Source: Alkalibacterium sp034520745
GTDB taxonomy: Bacteria > Bacillota > Bacilli > Lactobacillales > Carnobacteriaceae_A
NCBI GenBank assembly: GCA_034520745.1
Contig: JAXHNF010000014.1
Coordinates: forward strand, 62,001 to 126,000
Reading direction: 5' to 3'
DNA length: 64,000 nt
The translations under genes were made by a program, and so were the position numbers. The notes beneath the pieces are model-generated. The model was not told where the DNA came from. It saw only the letters and a list, made by a program, of their open reading frames with translations, and searched no databases. Shown piece by piece: positions 38,720 to 49,451 of the stretch. Each line of letters opens with the position of its first letter. The first letter of the stretch is position 1.

Positions 38720-39513
38720 ATGCAGTCACTGAAAGACAAGGTCGTCTGGATCACAGGAGCTTCATCAGGCATTGGTGAGGCCCTCGCTTACGGCTTAGCG
38801 AGCCGGGGAGCCATACTTATACTCAGTGCCAGGCGAAAAGAAGAACTGAAACGTGTAAAAAAAGAGTGTACAGATAGATACGGTGCAAGAGTCATCGTCT
38901 GTCCTCTGGATGTGTCTGATAGAAATGAATGTGACCGCGTTTTGGACATACTTTATTCAAAACTCGAGAAAATAGACGTACTGATCAATAATGCAGGATT
39001 CGGGCACACTGAGAGATTCATCGACTATGATTTCGACGAAGTAATCAACATGTTTCAGGTGAATGTTTTCGGCCTGATGTATCTAACTCAGCAGGTTGCC
39101 GCTAGAATGGTAGCGGATAAATCCGGTCATATCATCAACATTGCTTCCATAGCCGGTAAAATCGCCACACCGAAATCTGCCGCCTATTCATCATCTAAAT
39201 TTGCGGTGATAGGATTCAGTGATGCCTTGAGACTGGAACTCAGAGAACACGGTGTCAACGTGACGACGATCAATCCCGGGCCTGTGGATACTGCCTTTTT
39301 TGACAAGTTCGATCCGAAAGGAAGCTACCTTGAAAAGGTGGAGTCCTTGGTACTGACTCCCGAAAAAGTGGCTGAAAAGACGATCAGACATCATTGGCAA
39401 GAACAGGCAGGGAAGTCGATCTTCCAGCCAATGCTGGAACTTTCATCGAAGTTTTATTCACTATTCCCTTCGGTCGGTGATTTCTTATTGAGCACATGTT
39501 TGACAAGAAGTAA
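38720..39513 (+). CDS. Short-chain dehydrogenase/reductase (YqjQ-like)
   Basis: NAD(P)-dependent oxidoreductase of the classical SDR fold: TGASSGIGEALA, NNAGFGHTERF, INIASIAGK with the catalytic Ser, and YSSSK. The substrate is unknown. Read as it stands the frame runs on into the next gene; restoring one lost a near 39495 gives a natural end STMFDKK with TAA at 39511 and about 265 residues. It forms an operon with rnz. Confidence 0.87.
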
Positions 39514-39587
39514 TATATATCAATGTAATATTGTGCAGATATATGGTATCCTTATTAATAACAAATGGTGTATGGGAGGATGTCACG

Positions 39588-39938
39588 ATGAAAAAACAAT
39601 GGAGTATGATTATAGCGATCATCCTGTTTTTAGGGGTTGCAATCTTATCGGTACTGAATGTAGATCCTGTACCAGTCAATTTTGGATTCGCTGTTGTTGA
39701 ATGGCCGCTGATCATCGTGATTTTTGCATCGGTCCTGCTGGGAGCGCTTATTGCTACGCTCTTGTCAACCTATAAAGCAATTCAAAGATCAGCGCGAACA
39801 TAAGCATCAGGAAAAAATGAACGCCCGGTTCGAGTCTGCTTTGATGATTTTCAATCAAAAAGACACGTTCAGACAAGATTGCTGAAAACGGGACTGACAG
39901 TCAAGGATGAAACCGAAGGGTCAGAATCAGTCGAATGA
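39588..39938 (+). CDS. LapA-domain (DUF1049) membrane protein, two frameshifts
   Basis: Small protein with two membrane helices (WSMIIAIILFLGVAILSVL and WPLIIVIFASVLLGALIATL) joined by NVDPVPVNFGFAVVEW, the typical LapA layout, followed by a cytoplasmic charged helix. After the second helix an extra a near 39793 and a lost g near 39847 interrupt the frame; corrected, the tail reads QREHKHQEKMNARFESALDD and ends at 39938, giving about 117 residues. ATG 39588 follows GGGAGGATG. LapA-type proteins are linked to envelope lipopolysaccharide assembly in Escherichia coli; the role in Firmicutes is unknown. Confidence 0.82.
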
Positions 39939-40016
39939 CGATATTTATATAAACGATTATAATACGTAATTAATGATAAACAATCATGATAAACACTCAT
40001 GGTAGGGGGAAAACTT

Positions 40017-40885
40017 ATGAATGACAATAAGATTGCTGTTTTGACCGATTCAGGTTCAGATGTACCACAGGAGATAAAGGATAAGTATGATGTAAAAGTC
40101 ATACCGTTGAAAATCATTTTCAGTGATGGTGAATATATCGATAAGGAAACCATCACAGCTCAGGAAGTTTATGACCGCATGGATAAAGAGATTCCTAAAA
40201 CATCTTTACCTGATGGTGAAATGATCAAGGAAATGTTGGACGAAATCAAAGCGGAAGGCTACGAAAAGGTTATTGCTGTAACGATATCCAGTGGACTGAG
40301 CAGGACGAATAATATGGTCCGTGTCGTAGCTGAACAGTATGAAGGTTTGGATATTTTTGTTCTGGATACAAAAAATATCGGCATTGGTTCCGGCTTTTCC
40401 GTTGCTGAAGCTGCGATTCAGGCAAACAGCGGTGTCGAATGGGAAACGCTGAAGTCCAATCTGAGAGAAGGCGTGGACGAAGCTAAAATCTTTTCCATGT
40501 GCCGACCCTTGAATACCTTCAAAAAGGCGGAAGGATCGGTCTGGTCCAGTCAGTCGTAGGAAGCATGATGAATTTGAAACCGATCATCACCTGTAACGAG
40601 GAAGGGATTTATCATACTGTAGCTAAAGTCAGAGGTAAATCCAAATCGATCAAGAAAACACTCGATCTGGTTGAAGAGTTTGCACAGGGTTCCAATAAAT
40701 ATAATCTGGCTATCGCTTACGGTGGAGAATCAGCGCGTAAAGAGGCTGAAGATATCCGTGAAGAAATGAAAGAGAAGCTGCCGAATTATGAACGCTTCTA
40801 TTATGATCAGATCAGCCCTGCATTGGGCGTTCACACGGGTCCCGGACTGATCGGTATTGGTAACAGCTTACAGATACTGGACTGA
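40017..40885 (+). CDS. DegV-family fatty-acid-binding protein, one frameshift
   Basis: Two-domain alpha/beta protein that binds fatty acids; in staphylococci the related FakB proteins deliver them to the kinase FakA. It has the N-terminal AVLTDSGSDVP, PDGEMI near the lipid pocket, and GPGLIGIG at the end. One t of a T run is missing near 40490; restoring it gives FFHVPTLEYLQKGGRIG and about 290 residues. GGGGGAAAA lies upstream of ATG 40017. No fakA is present nearby. Confidence 0.9.
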
Positions 40886-40989
40886 TTACCTCAGCATAAA
40901 AAATAGACAAGATACGATAAAGTCTTTTCTTTATTGTATCTTGTTTTTTGTTATAATAAGGGTCTGTGAGTAATACAAGGAGTGACAGC

Positions 40990-43286
40990 ATGCAAAACAA
41001 CAGAACAGTCTGGAGATATAAAGACCAGGCAGATGAAAAATTATTAGAAACATTAGTACTTGAAACCGGAAAGTCAGAAACGTTTATCGAATTATGTATA
41101 GCCAGGGGCTTGCATACCAAAGATGCAATCGATCAGTTCATCACACCGGATATCAGCTGGCTGGACGATCCATTTTCTTTCTTGAAATGCAAAAAGCAGT
41201 GGACCGTATTATGAAGGCGGTAGCCGACGGCGAAAAAATAACTGTCTACGGCGATTATGATGCGGATGGTGTAACTAGTACAGCCATATTATATGAAGCG
41301 GTCGAGTTATTGGGCGGTCAGGTGGATTATTTCATTCCTAACCGTTTTGTGGAGGGGTATGGGCCGGATACAGACGCCTTCGACAGGCTCATAGACAGCG
41401 GGACACAGCTGATTGTGACGGTCGATAATGGTATTTCCGGTCACGAAGCCATCGGACATGCTAAGGCTAGAGGTGTTGATGTGATCGTGACTGACCACCA
41501 TGAATGCCCGCCGGAACTTCCGGAAGCGTATGCGGTCATTCATCCAAGGCATCCAAAACAGCAGTATACACTCCTGACTTGTCCGGGGCCGGCGTCAGCA
41601 TGAAAATAGCACACGCTTTGCTCGGTGAATGCCCGACTGAATTTCTGGAACTGGCAGCTATTGGAACGATTGCCGATCTCGTCTCTTTAAAGGGCGAAAA
41701 CAGAGCAATCGCCTATTTTGGATTAAAGGCTTTGAAACAAACGCAGCGGCTCGGACTTATCGCCTTGATGCAGGTAAGCAACATAAAACCGGAGTCTGTC
41801 GATGAAGAAACGATCGAGCTTTCAGCTGGCTCCGCCCATCAATGCCGTAGGACGACTGGGTGACGCCTCAGTAGTGGTCGATCTACTGACGACTTTTGAC
41901 GAAGAGAAGGCCTTTGATCTGAGCAGAGAAGTATTAGAAAAAAACGATGAAAGAAAAGCGATCGTTGAAAAAATAACAGAAGAAGCGTTCCTTCAGGCAA
42001 GAAAAAACAGTCCCAGTCTCTGATGGTGCTGGCGAAAAAGAACTGGCACGAAGGGGTGCTGGGAATCGTTGCCAGCAAAATCACTGAAAAGTTCCACAAA
42101 CCAGTCCTCGTCCTGACGATCAACGAAACGGAAGATAAAATAAAAGGTTCCGGAAGAAGCGTCGAGGGATTCAATCTGTTCGAATGCATCAGTGAGTCCC
42201 GTGATAAACTTCAGAGCTTCGGCGGGCACGAAATGGCCTGCGGACTGAGCCTGGACCGTGAATATCTGGAACAGTTTACTGAAGAAGTGAACAACAGAGC
42301 TGAACGTTTGATGGATATACTGCCTGATGAGAAAATTTTCAATGTGATTCGGTTATCGACTGGGATGCCTTAGATACACAACTCGTTGAAGAAATAAACC
42401 TGCTCAGGCCGTTTGGTCAGGATAATCCCAAACCTTTGATGAAAATCGAATCGGTTTATCCGGAAAATTCCAAAAAGATCGGCGCTAGTCAGACTCACTT
42501 CAAGGCGACCCTGTCAAGGAAAGAAAAAAAACTGGACATGATCGCTTTCAACAGTGCGGACTGGTCTGATATTTTAAAGTCTTCTCCAGAAATTGATGTC
42601 ATAGGCTTTATTTCCATCAATGAATGGAATGGATTCAGAAAAGTTCAACTGCAGGCTATTGATTACAAATCTAAAGAACCTCTGATCATCGATCAGCGGA
42701 AAAGTTCGATCCAGGAAAAGTGTTCAAGACTTCCGGGTTCATTTTCTCTTTTCCAGTCTGATGTGGCTGGAAAATGGGTGCCAAAAATAGCGGAAGGGTC
42801 GACTTACCAAATCATTGACGGTGATTCGCAGCTGCTCGATATCGATCCGGAAAAAGCCGTCATAATCGTTGATACACCGTTGGATGTCGATGATTTCAGA
42901 CGGATCTATCAGGCGTACACTTCCAACCCGATCTATTTATATTTCCATTCCCCTAACGACTATTATCTGAAAGGGATCCCCAAAAAACAGCATTTTCAGA
43001 AGCTGTATAAATGGCTGTTGAGAAGAGATCATCCTCTCCAGAGACACCAAAGAGATGGTCAAAAGCATGAATCTGGACAAAGACACCATTAAAATTCATG
43101 TTGATGGTGTTTTTAGAGAATGAATTTGTTACAATAGAAGGTGGGAAGTTGAGCATAGTATCCGACCCAAGCAAAAAGCAGCTGGAAGATACTCTGACTT
43201 ATAAAAAAAGGCTAAAGCAAATAGAGGCAGAAGAAGTTCTCGTTTACAGTTCTTTTAAAGAGCTGCTCGCTTACCTGAAAAAATAA
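40990..43286 (+). CDS. recJ: Single-stranded-DNA-specific exonuclease RecJ, many frameshifts
   Basis: DHH-family 5'-3' exonuclease for recombination and repair. It has the catalytic YGDYDADGVTST, DNGISG, VTDHHECP, and the DHHA1 segment KKNWHEGVLGIVASKI and GRSVEGFNLFE. About eight single-base breaks (lost bases near 41175, 41563, 42018 and 42342; extra bases near 41816, 43027 and 43095) join into one frame ending at 43286, about 765 residues. The C-terminal extension after about residue 560 is typical of Firmicute RecJ. ATG 40990 follows AAGGAG. The canonical GPRINAxGR segment reads PPINAVGR, possibly a substitution error. Confidence 0.92.
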
Positions 43287-43318
43287 TAATGAACGATTCA
43301 AACGATGGAGGAAGACAA

Positions 43319-43831
43319 ATGGATTTTAAAAATTATATAGCAGATGTGCCTGATTTTCCTGAAAAAGGAATCATATTCAGAGACATTTCACCATTGATGG
43401 CAAATGGAGAAGCTTATAGAGCTGCAACAGATAAAATAGTGGAGTATGCTAAAGATAAAGGCGTGGAAATGATCGTAGGTCCTGAGGCAAGAGGATTCAT
43501 CGTCGGATGTCCTGTTGCTTATGAGTTGGGTATCGGTTTTTCACCCTGCAGAAAAAAAGGCAAATTGCCGAGAGAGACGATCGAAGTCAGTTACGGACTG
43601 GAATATGGCAGCGATGTACTGCAGCTGCACAATGATTCCATCAAGCCGGGGCAAAAAGTCCTGATCACGGATGATCTGCTTGCTACAGGGGGAACGATCG
43701 CCGCAACGATCAAACTGGTAGAAAAACTTGGCGGCATTGTCGTCGGTGCTGCTTTCTTCATTGAACTGGAAGATTTAAAAGGCAGAGATAAAATAGAAGG
43801 CTATGATATCTTTACTTTAATGAAATACTGA
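43319..43831 (+). CDS. apt: Adenine phosphoribosyltransferase
   Basis: Salvages adenine with PRPP to AMP. It has the PRPP-binding loop VLITDDLLATGGT, the adenine-recognition region GPEARGF, and RKKGKLPRETIEVSY. Its 170 residues are the family length. ATG 43319 follows GGAGGAAG; the open frame upstream to 43289 is not needed. It follows recJ by 32 bases, the same order as in Bacillus. The frame is intact. Confidence 0.96.
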   Translation: MDFKNYIADVPDFPEKGIIFRDISPLMANGEAYRAATDKIVEYAKDKGVEMIVGPEARGFIVGCPVAYELGIGFSPCRKKGKLPRETIEVSYGLEYGSDVLQLHNDSIKPGQKVLITDDLLATGGTIAATIKLVEKLGGIVVGAAFFIELEDLKGRDKIEGYDIFTLMKY

Positions 43832-43834
43832 TAG

Positions 43835-43869
43835 AAAAATCCCATCCTGATCCAGGATGGGATTTTTTT
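43835..43869. terminator. Bidirectional terminator between apt and lexA
   Basis: AAAAATCCCATCCTG (43835-43849) and CAGGATGGGATTTTT (43853-43867) are perfectly complementary and lie between convergent genes. Confidence 0.9.
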
Positions 43870-43892
43870 CGTCTGGTTGGTTTGAAACGAAC

Positions 43893-44529
43893 TTAAAAGA
43901 TATGACTTCTGTATAATGAAATGACTTTGCCCAGGATTTTCACGTCGTCCAGGATGATAGGATCCAGGGTCTCGTTTTCCGGCTGCAGTCTTATGTGATC
44001 GTCTTCTTTGAAGAATCGTTTGCAGGTCGCTTCATCTTCATCGGTCATGGCGATCACGATGTCTCCGTTGTTTGCAGACTCCTGTTTTCGGACAATGACC
44101 TGATCGCCGTCCAGGATACCCACATCCATCATACTGTCTCCCCGAATCGTGAGCATGAAAAGATTCCCTTTTTCGATCTCCAGATCATTCGGGACCGGGA
44201 AATAATCCGTGGCTTCTTCGATAGCCAAAATCGGTTCACCGGCTGTAACCACCCCAAGAAGGAGGATCTTGTCTTCATCCAGATCGATGCCCAGCTTGTT
44301 CAAGACCATCTGTCGTAAATTCAATGGCTCGAGGTTTTGAAGGGTCTCGGAGAATGAATCCGTTCTTTTCCAGTCTCGCTAAGTGACCATGCACAGTTGA
44401 GGTGGACGACAAAGCCGTTGCTTCACCGATTTCTCTGACGGTTGGCGGATAACCTTTTTTTTTGACCTGTTTGTAGATGAAATCCAGAATTTCAAGTTGC
44501 TTTTCACCTTTACGCCCTCTTGTACTCAT
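43893..44529 (-). CDS. lexA: SOS repressor LexA, one frameshift
   Basis: Represses DNA-damage genes until RecA promotes self-cleavage. It has the N-terminal winged helix (KQLEILDFIYKQVKKKGYPPTVREIG, SSTSTVHGHLARLEKNG), the Ala-Gly cleavage site in VVTAGEP, the catalytic Ser in RGDSMMDVGI, and the Lys in ATCKRF. One extra base near 44305 splits the linker; corrected, it reads DGLEQLGIDLDED and gives about 211 residues. A LexA-box-like palindrome lies 34 bases upstream, so autoregulation is likely. The neighbour ynzC is divergent; the SOS cell-division inhibitor gene yneA, found there in Bacillus, is not present. Confidence 0.94.
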
Positions 44530-44562
44530 ACTATAACCCTCTCTGTTTTATGTTCAGTATAT

Positions 44563-44576
44563 GGAACAACCGTTCT
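44563..44576. promoter_or_regulatory. Probable LexA box upstream of lexA
   Basis: GGAACAACCGTTCT contains GAAC-N4-GTTC, matching the inner core of the Gram-positive LexA box CGAAC-N4-GTTCG, in the lexA-ynzC gap. Confidence 0.7.
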
Positions 44577-44746
44577 ATATTTTCTTAAAGTATAGCATAG
44601 TAGCAGTATCAAATCAAACGAATGTTCGAAAAAACAGTACGTGAATAAATAGATGAGAATCCTATCTAAAACTACCACTTTCTCTTGACTAATGGTATGA
44701 TGAATAGTGTGAGACAGAAAACACTTTAAGGTTCAAGGAGGATAAT

Positions 44747-44989
44747 ATGCTGGAAAAACAGAAGCTTGACCGTATCAACGAACTGGTAAGGAAAGAAAGA
44801 GCAGAAGGTTTGTCAGATGAAGAAAAGCAGGAACAGAAGAGTTTGAGAGAAGAGTATATAAAGGCCTTCCGATCTGGAATGAGAAATCACATCGAGGGAA
44901 TGAAGATCGTCGACCCTGAAGGAAATGATGTCACCCCTGATAAAGTCAAGGAGATACAGAAAGAAAAAGGGATCCATGACCGCAGCTAA
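44747..44989 (+). CDS. ynzC: DUF896 family protein YnzC
   Basis: Small charged helical protein (80 residues; MLEKQKLDRINELVRKERAEG, LSDEEKQEQKSLREEYIKAFR), clearly of the YnzC/DUF896 family, whose function is unknown. AAGGAGG lies upstream of ATG 44747. It stands between lexA and tkt exactly as in Bacillus (lexA-yneA-yneB-ynzC-tkt). The frame is intact. Confidence 0.93.
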   Translation: MLEKQKLDRINELVRKERAEGLSDEEKQEQKSLREEYIKAFRSGMRNHIEGMKIVDPEGNDVTPDKVKEIQKEKGIHDRS

Positions 44990-45098
44990 GGACATTACTT
45001 CGCTGTTAGGCTTTAGTTTCCATTGAAATGAAAGCGTAATGATAGTACAATAAATAAGGTAAGTTTAAAATTTAAACAAACGAAAGGGATGAAGTTAA

Positions 45099-47102
45099 TT
45101 GTTCGATAAAACAGATCAAATGGCAGTTGATACACTGCGTACTTTAAGTATCGATGGCGTACAGAAAGCAAATTCAGGTCACCCGGGATTACCTATGGGG
45201 GCTGCACCAATGGCGTATACATTATGGACGCGTCACTTTGAATGTCAACCCTGAAAATCCGAGATGGTTCGATCGCGACCGTTTCGTACTGAGTGCGGGT
45301 CACGGTTCAATGCTGCTTTACAGCCTTCTTCACTTGTCAGGTTACGATGTAAGTATCGATGACCTTAAGAACTTCCGTCAGCTGAATGGGAACACACCTG
45401 GACACCCGGAAGTGCATGTCACGGACGGCGTGGAAGCAACAACAGGGCCTTTAGGACAGGGTCTGGCCAATGCGGTAGGAATGGCTATGGCAGAAGCACA
45501 TTTATCAGCAACTTATAATACAGATGACCACTCTATCGTAGACCATTATACTTATGCTTTATGTGGAGATTGGAAGATCTTCAGGAAGGTGTCTCTCAAG
45601 AAGCATCTTCTCTAGCCGGTCACCTGAAATTAGGCAAACTGGTCGTGTTATATGATTCCAATGACATTCAGCTGGATGGCCCAACTTCCAAGGCATTTAC
45701 CGAGGATGTCGGCAAACGTTTTGAAGCTTATGGATGGGAACACATCTTTGTTGAAGACGGCAACGATCTGGAAGCGATCGATAAAGCGATCATCAAGGCA
45801 AAAGAGTCGACAGATAAACCGACACTGATCGAAGTTAAAACAGTTATCGGATTTGGAGCCCCTAATGCCGGAACACACGGTGTCCATGGTGCGCCATTAG
45901 GTCCTGAAGGCGTTGAAGCTGCCAAGAAAGCTTACGGCTGGGAAGGCGAAGACTTTTATGTGCCTGAAGAAGTTTCAGACCGCTTCAATGAGCACATGAT
46001 CGTCAAAGGTAAAAAAGCTGAATCCGAGTGGAACGACTTGGTAGCCGATTACCGCAGTGGACATTCAGACCTGGCTGCACGTTTTGATGCTGCATTGTCC
46101 GGCGAATTGCCAGAGGGCTGGGACAAAAACCTGCCAAGTTACTCTGAAGCTGACGGATCTGCTGCGACCCGTTCGACAAGTGGTGAAGTACTGAATGCCA
46201 TTGCTAAAGCTGTTCCGAATCTATGGGGCGGTTCTGCTGACTTGTCAGGATCAAACAAAACAATGATCGACGGTGTGGAAGATTTCCAGGCCGGTCAATA
46301 TGAAGGACGCAATATCTGGTATGGTGTCCGTGAATTCGCCATGACAGCCGCCTTGAATGGTATCTTGCTGCACGGCGGAACAAAATCTTATGTTTCGACA
46401 TTCTTTGTGTTCACAGACTACCTGAGACCGGCTGTTCGTTTAGCGGCATTATCAGAAATCCCTGCTATCTATGTCATGACACATGACTCGATCGCTGTGG
46501 GTGAAGACGGTCCGACACATGAGCCTGTCGAACAGCTGTCAAGTTTCCGCGGCATGCACAACCTGACCGTTCTGCGTCCTGCAGACGGCAATGAAGTAGC
46601 AGCAGCCTGGGAAATTGCACTGAAATCAGAAGACAGACCGACCATGCTTGTCTTGACTCGTCAAAACCTTCCTGTCTTACCTGGTTCCAAAGATCTGGCT
46701 AGAGAAAACGTGAAGAAAGGTGCCTATGTCCTGTCACCGGCTGATAAGGAAACACCGGATGGTATCCTGATCGCTACAGGATCAGAAGTATCACTGGCTG
46801 TGGAAGCTCAGAAAGATCTGAAAGCACAGGGACATGACGTTTCAGTCGTATCCATGCCAAGTTTCGACTTGTTTGAAGATCAGTCTGACGAGTACAAAGA
46901 ATCAGTCCTTCCAAGTGCTGTTTCAAATCGCGTTGCGATCGAAATGGGTTCACCATTTGGATGGCATAGATATGTTAAAGACAATGGCAAAGTTATTGCG
47001 ATCGATAAATTCGGTGCCAGCGGTAACGGCGAAGCTGTTGTGGAGGCTTACGGCTTCACACCAGAAAATGTTGTCAGCACATATCTTTCTATAAACAAGT
47101 AA
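45099..47102 (+). CDS. tkt: Transketolase, two frameshift sites
   Basis: Thiamine-diphosphate enzyme of the pentose phosphate pathway. It has SGHPGLPMGAAPMAY, the ThDP motif CGDGDLQEGVSQEA, LYDSNDIQLDG and HDSIAVGEDGPTHEP. TTG 45099 is chosen because the product then begins MFDKTDQMAVDTLRTLSIDG, as in other Firmicutes, with AAAGGGA upstream. An extra t at 45237-45239 and two extra bases at about 45570 and 45574 (doubled t and doubled a inside GDGDL) break the frame. The corrected length is about 666 residues. Confidence 0.95.
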
Positions 47103-47132
47103 ACCATATAGTAATCCGAATAAACTCTGCTG

Positions 47133-47172
47133 AACTCTTCTTCCGATCACGAGATCGAAAGAAGGGTTTTGG
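47133..47172 (+). terminator. Terminator after tkt
   Basis: CTTCTTCCGATC and GATCGAAAGAAG form a 12-bp stem with one mismatch and a four-base loop, followed by GGGTTTTGG. The T run is short. Confidence 0.7.
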
Positions 47173-47334
47173 TGATGCTTCAATGAAAACACTCATTAAA
47201 TCTATAAAATTGTGTATATAGGTTTATTTTTACGTGCTGATTGTGTAAAATAGTTCAGTGAGCAGTTTTATTTGAATGATATAAAACGAGCGACAAGGTT
47301 TTACTTACTAGCAACATCTGAGAGGAGTGAACAA

Positions 47335-47583
47335 ATGAATACAGGATTAGCTATTTTATTGATCATTTTAGCTTTAATTGGGGGCCTTGTGGGTGGATTC
47401 TTCATCGCAAGAAAATACATGATGGATTATTTTGAAAAAAATCCTCCCATTGACGAAAACATGCTGCGCATGATGATGATGCAGATGGGTCAGAAACCTT
47501 CTGAAAGAAAAATCAATCAGATGATGAGCCAAATGAAAAATCAGCAGAAAAGCACAAAAAAAGATAAAAAGAAAAAGAAATAA
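47335..47583 (+). CDS. yneF: YneF family membrane protein
   Basis: Short protein (82 residues) with one N-terminal membrane helix (GLAILLIILALIGGLVGGFFIARKYM broken only by the helix end) and a Met/Lys-rich cytoplasmic tail with MMMMQMGQKPSERKINQMM, diagnostic of YneF (UPF0154). The function is unknown. GAGAGGAGTG precedes ATG 47335. The position after tkt matches Bacillus. The frame is intact. Confidence 0.92.
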   Translation: MNTGLAILLIILALIGGLVGGFFIARKYMMDYFEKNPPIDENMLRMMMMQMGQKPSERKINQMMSQMKNQQKSTKKDKKKKK

Positions 47584-47589
47584 GCGTTG

Positions 47590-47620
47590 AATGAACGGGC
47601 AGATGACTGTCCGTTCATTA
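47590..47620 (+). terminator. Hairpin after yneF
   Basis: AATGAACGGGCAG pairs with CTGTCCGTTCATT, with one G-U pair and a 3-base loop. It is followed by ATTAAC rather than a T run, so termination is only likely. Confidence 0.6.
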
Positions 47621-47699
47621 TTAACACAATGTGACAATATGTCATATTGCTGATGTTGTTGTGAATTAGAAAAAAGCACTAATGTCGGAGATTAGAATT

Positions 47700-49451
47700 A
47701 TGGATATATTTAAACGGTTAGGATGGTTTTTCAAACAGGAGAAAAAATCTTATTTAATCGGTGTTGCAGGTTTGCTGATCGTGGCAGTCCTCCAGCTGAT
47801 ACCACCGCGTATCATAGGTATCGTGGTCGATGAAATCGAAACAGATGCCATCACCCGGCAGTCCTTGCTTCAGTGGATGCTGATACTGACGGTAACCGCT
47901 GCGTTACAGTATGTTCTGCGGTACATGTGGCGGGTCAATATCTGGGGCAACGCTGCCAAGCTGGAACAGATCGTAAGAAAACAGCTGTATGATCATTTTA
48001 CGAACATGGACAATACATTTTTTCAAAAATACAGAGCCGGCGATTTAATGGCTCACGCCACGAATGACCTCCGTGGGCTGCGCATGGTTGCAGGCGGAGG
48101 GGTACTGACTATGGCTGATGCAATCAGTGTCGGACTGACGACGCTTATCGCAATGATGTTCGTCGTGGACCTGCGCCTGACATTGATCGCAGTCATTCCC
48201 TTGCCTTTTCTGGCGTTGACGTCCAGGGTCCTTGGCCAGCGTCTGCATCTGAGATTCAGAGATGCCCAGGCTGCTTTTTCTCAACTGAATGATAAGGTTC
48301 AGGAGAGTATTCAAGGTATAAAAGTGATGAAAACCTTTGGTCAGGAAAAAGAAGATGTCGAAAAATTTGAGAATCAGACAGATAATGTCGTAAAGAAAAA
48401 TAAACGTGTATATAAGATCGATTCGCTTTTCGATCCGGCTATCACTCTGATCATGGGCGTTTCTTACGTACTCACGATCATCGTCGGTGGTTATCTGATC
48501 ATGGGTGATGAAATTTCCATCGGGGATTTTGTGACGTTCATCAACTACATCGGTATGCTGGTGTGGCCGATGTTTGCCATCGGTCGTTTATTCAATATCA
48601 TCGAAAGAGGTTCGGCAAGTTATGACCGGATCGAAAATCTTCTTAGAGAAGACAGTTCGATCAGCGAGAGACAAGGGGCGATCGACGAGCCTATTTCCGG
48701 CACTCTGACATTCGATATCGAATCCTTCAGTTATCCGGATGATGAGATGGTCGCTTTGCATCATGTCAAAGTCCGTATCGACCAGGGACAGACGCTTGGT
48801 ATCGTCGGTAAGACAGGTGCCGGTAAAACTAGCATCATGAAACTCCTGCTTCGGGAGCATGATGATTACAAAGGGACGATCTACTACGGCGGGTATGACA
48901 TCAAAGACTATACTCTGGATGCCTTGCTTAAACAGATTGGCTATGTCCCTCAGGATAATTATCTTTTCTCCACAACGATTCGAGAAAATATCCGTTTTGC
49001 GGATCCGGCGCTTTCTCAGGAAGCTGTCGAAGCGGCTGCAAAACTGGCTGATATCCACGATGATATCATGGATCTTCCGGAAGGTTATGATACGGAAGTC
49101 GGGGAGCGGGGCGTATCTTTATCAGGAGGTCAGAAGCAGCGTATTTCCATTGCACGAGCGATCCTGATCAATCCTGAACTGATGATTCTGGATGATTCCT
49201 TGTCAGCCGTGGATGCCAAGACCGAAGAAAGCATCTTGTCGGGCTTGAAAGATATCCGCGAAGGACAGACAACGATCATTGCTGCTCATAGGATCAGTTC
49301 TGTCATGCATGCCGAGGAGATCATTGTCATTGAAGAAGGAACCATTATTGAAAGAGGAACGCACAGCGAACTGCTCGATCAGGGCGGCTGGTACAACGAA
49401 ATGTACGCTCAGCAGCAGCTGGAACGCAAACTGGAAGGGGAGGAGCACTAA
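47700..49451 (+). CDS. ABC exporter subunit with degenerate Walker B (YheI/LmrC-like)
   Basis: Half-transporter: six membrane helices (about residues 15-300) fused to an ATPase domain with Walker A GKTGAGKTS, Q-loop YVPQDNYLF, intact signature LSGGQKQRISIARA, and Walker B LMILDDSLSAVD. The catalytic Glu that normally follows Walker B is Asp, so this subunit contributes the weak ATP site of a heterodimer, as known for LmrCD, BmrCD and TM287/288. ATG 47700 is chosen, nine bases after CGGAG. The stop overlaps the next start (TAATG). Substrate unknown; drug or lipid export is the family role. The frame is intact. Confidence 0.9.
   Translation: MDIFKRLGWFFKQEKKSYLIGVAGLLIVAVLQLIPPRIIGIVVDEIETDAITRQSLLQWMLILTVTAALQYVLRYMWRVNIWGNAAKLEQIVRKQLYDHFTNMDNTFFQKYRAGDLMAHATNDLRGLRMVAGGGVLTMADAISVGLTTLIAMMFVVDLRLTLIAVIPLPFLALTSRVLGQRLHLRFRDAQAAFSQLNDKVQESIQGIKVMKTFGQEKEDVEKFENQTDNVVKKNKRVYKIDSLFDPAITLIMGVSYVLTIIVGGYLIMGDEISIGDFVTFINYIGMLVWPMFAIGRLFNIIERGSASYDRIENLLREDSSISERQGAIDEPISGTLTFDIESFSYPDDEMVALHHVKVRIDQGQTLGIVGKTGAGKTSIMKLLLREHDDYKGTIYYGGYDIKDYTLDALLKQIGYVPQDNYLFSTTIRENIRFADPALSQEAVEAAAKLADIHDDIMDLPEGYDTEVGERGVSLSGGQKQRISIARAILINPELMILDDSLSAVDAKTEESILSGLKDIREGQTTIIAAHRISSVMHAEEIIVIEEGTIIERGTHSELLDQGGWYNEMYAQQQLERKLEGEEH

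Noticed and set aside
44615..44632. CGAATGTTCG near lexA as a second LexA box.
   Set aside because: The half sites are too close together (no four-base spacer), so it does not fit the CGAAC-N4-GTTCG layout.
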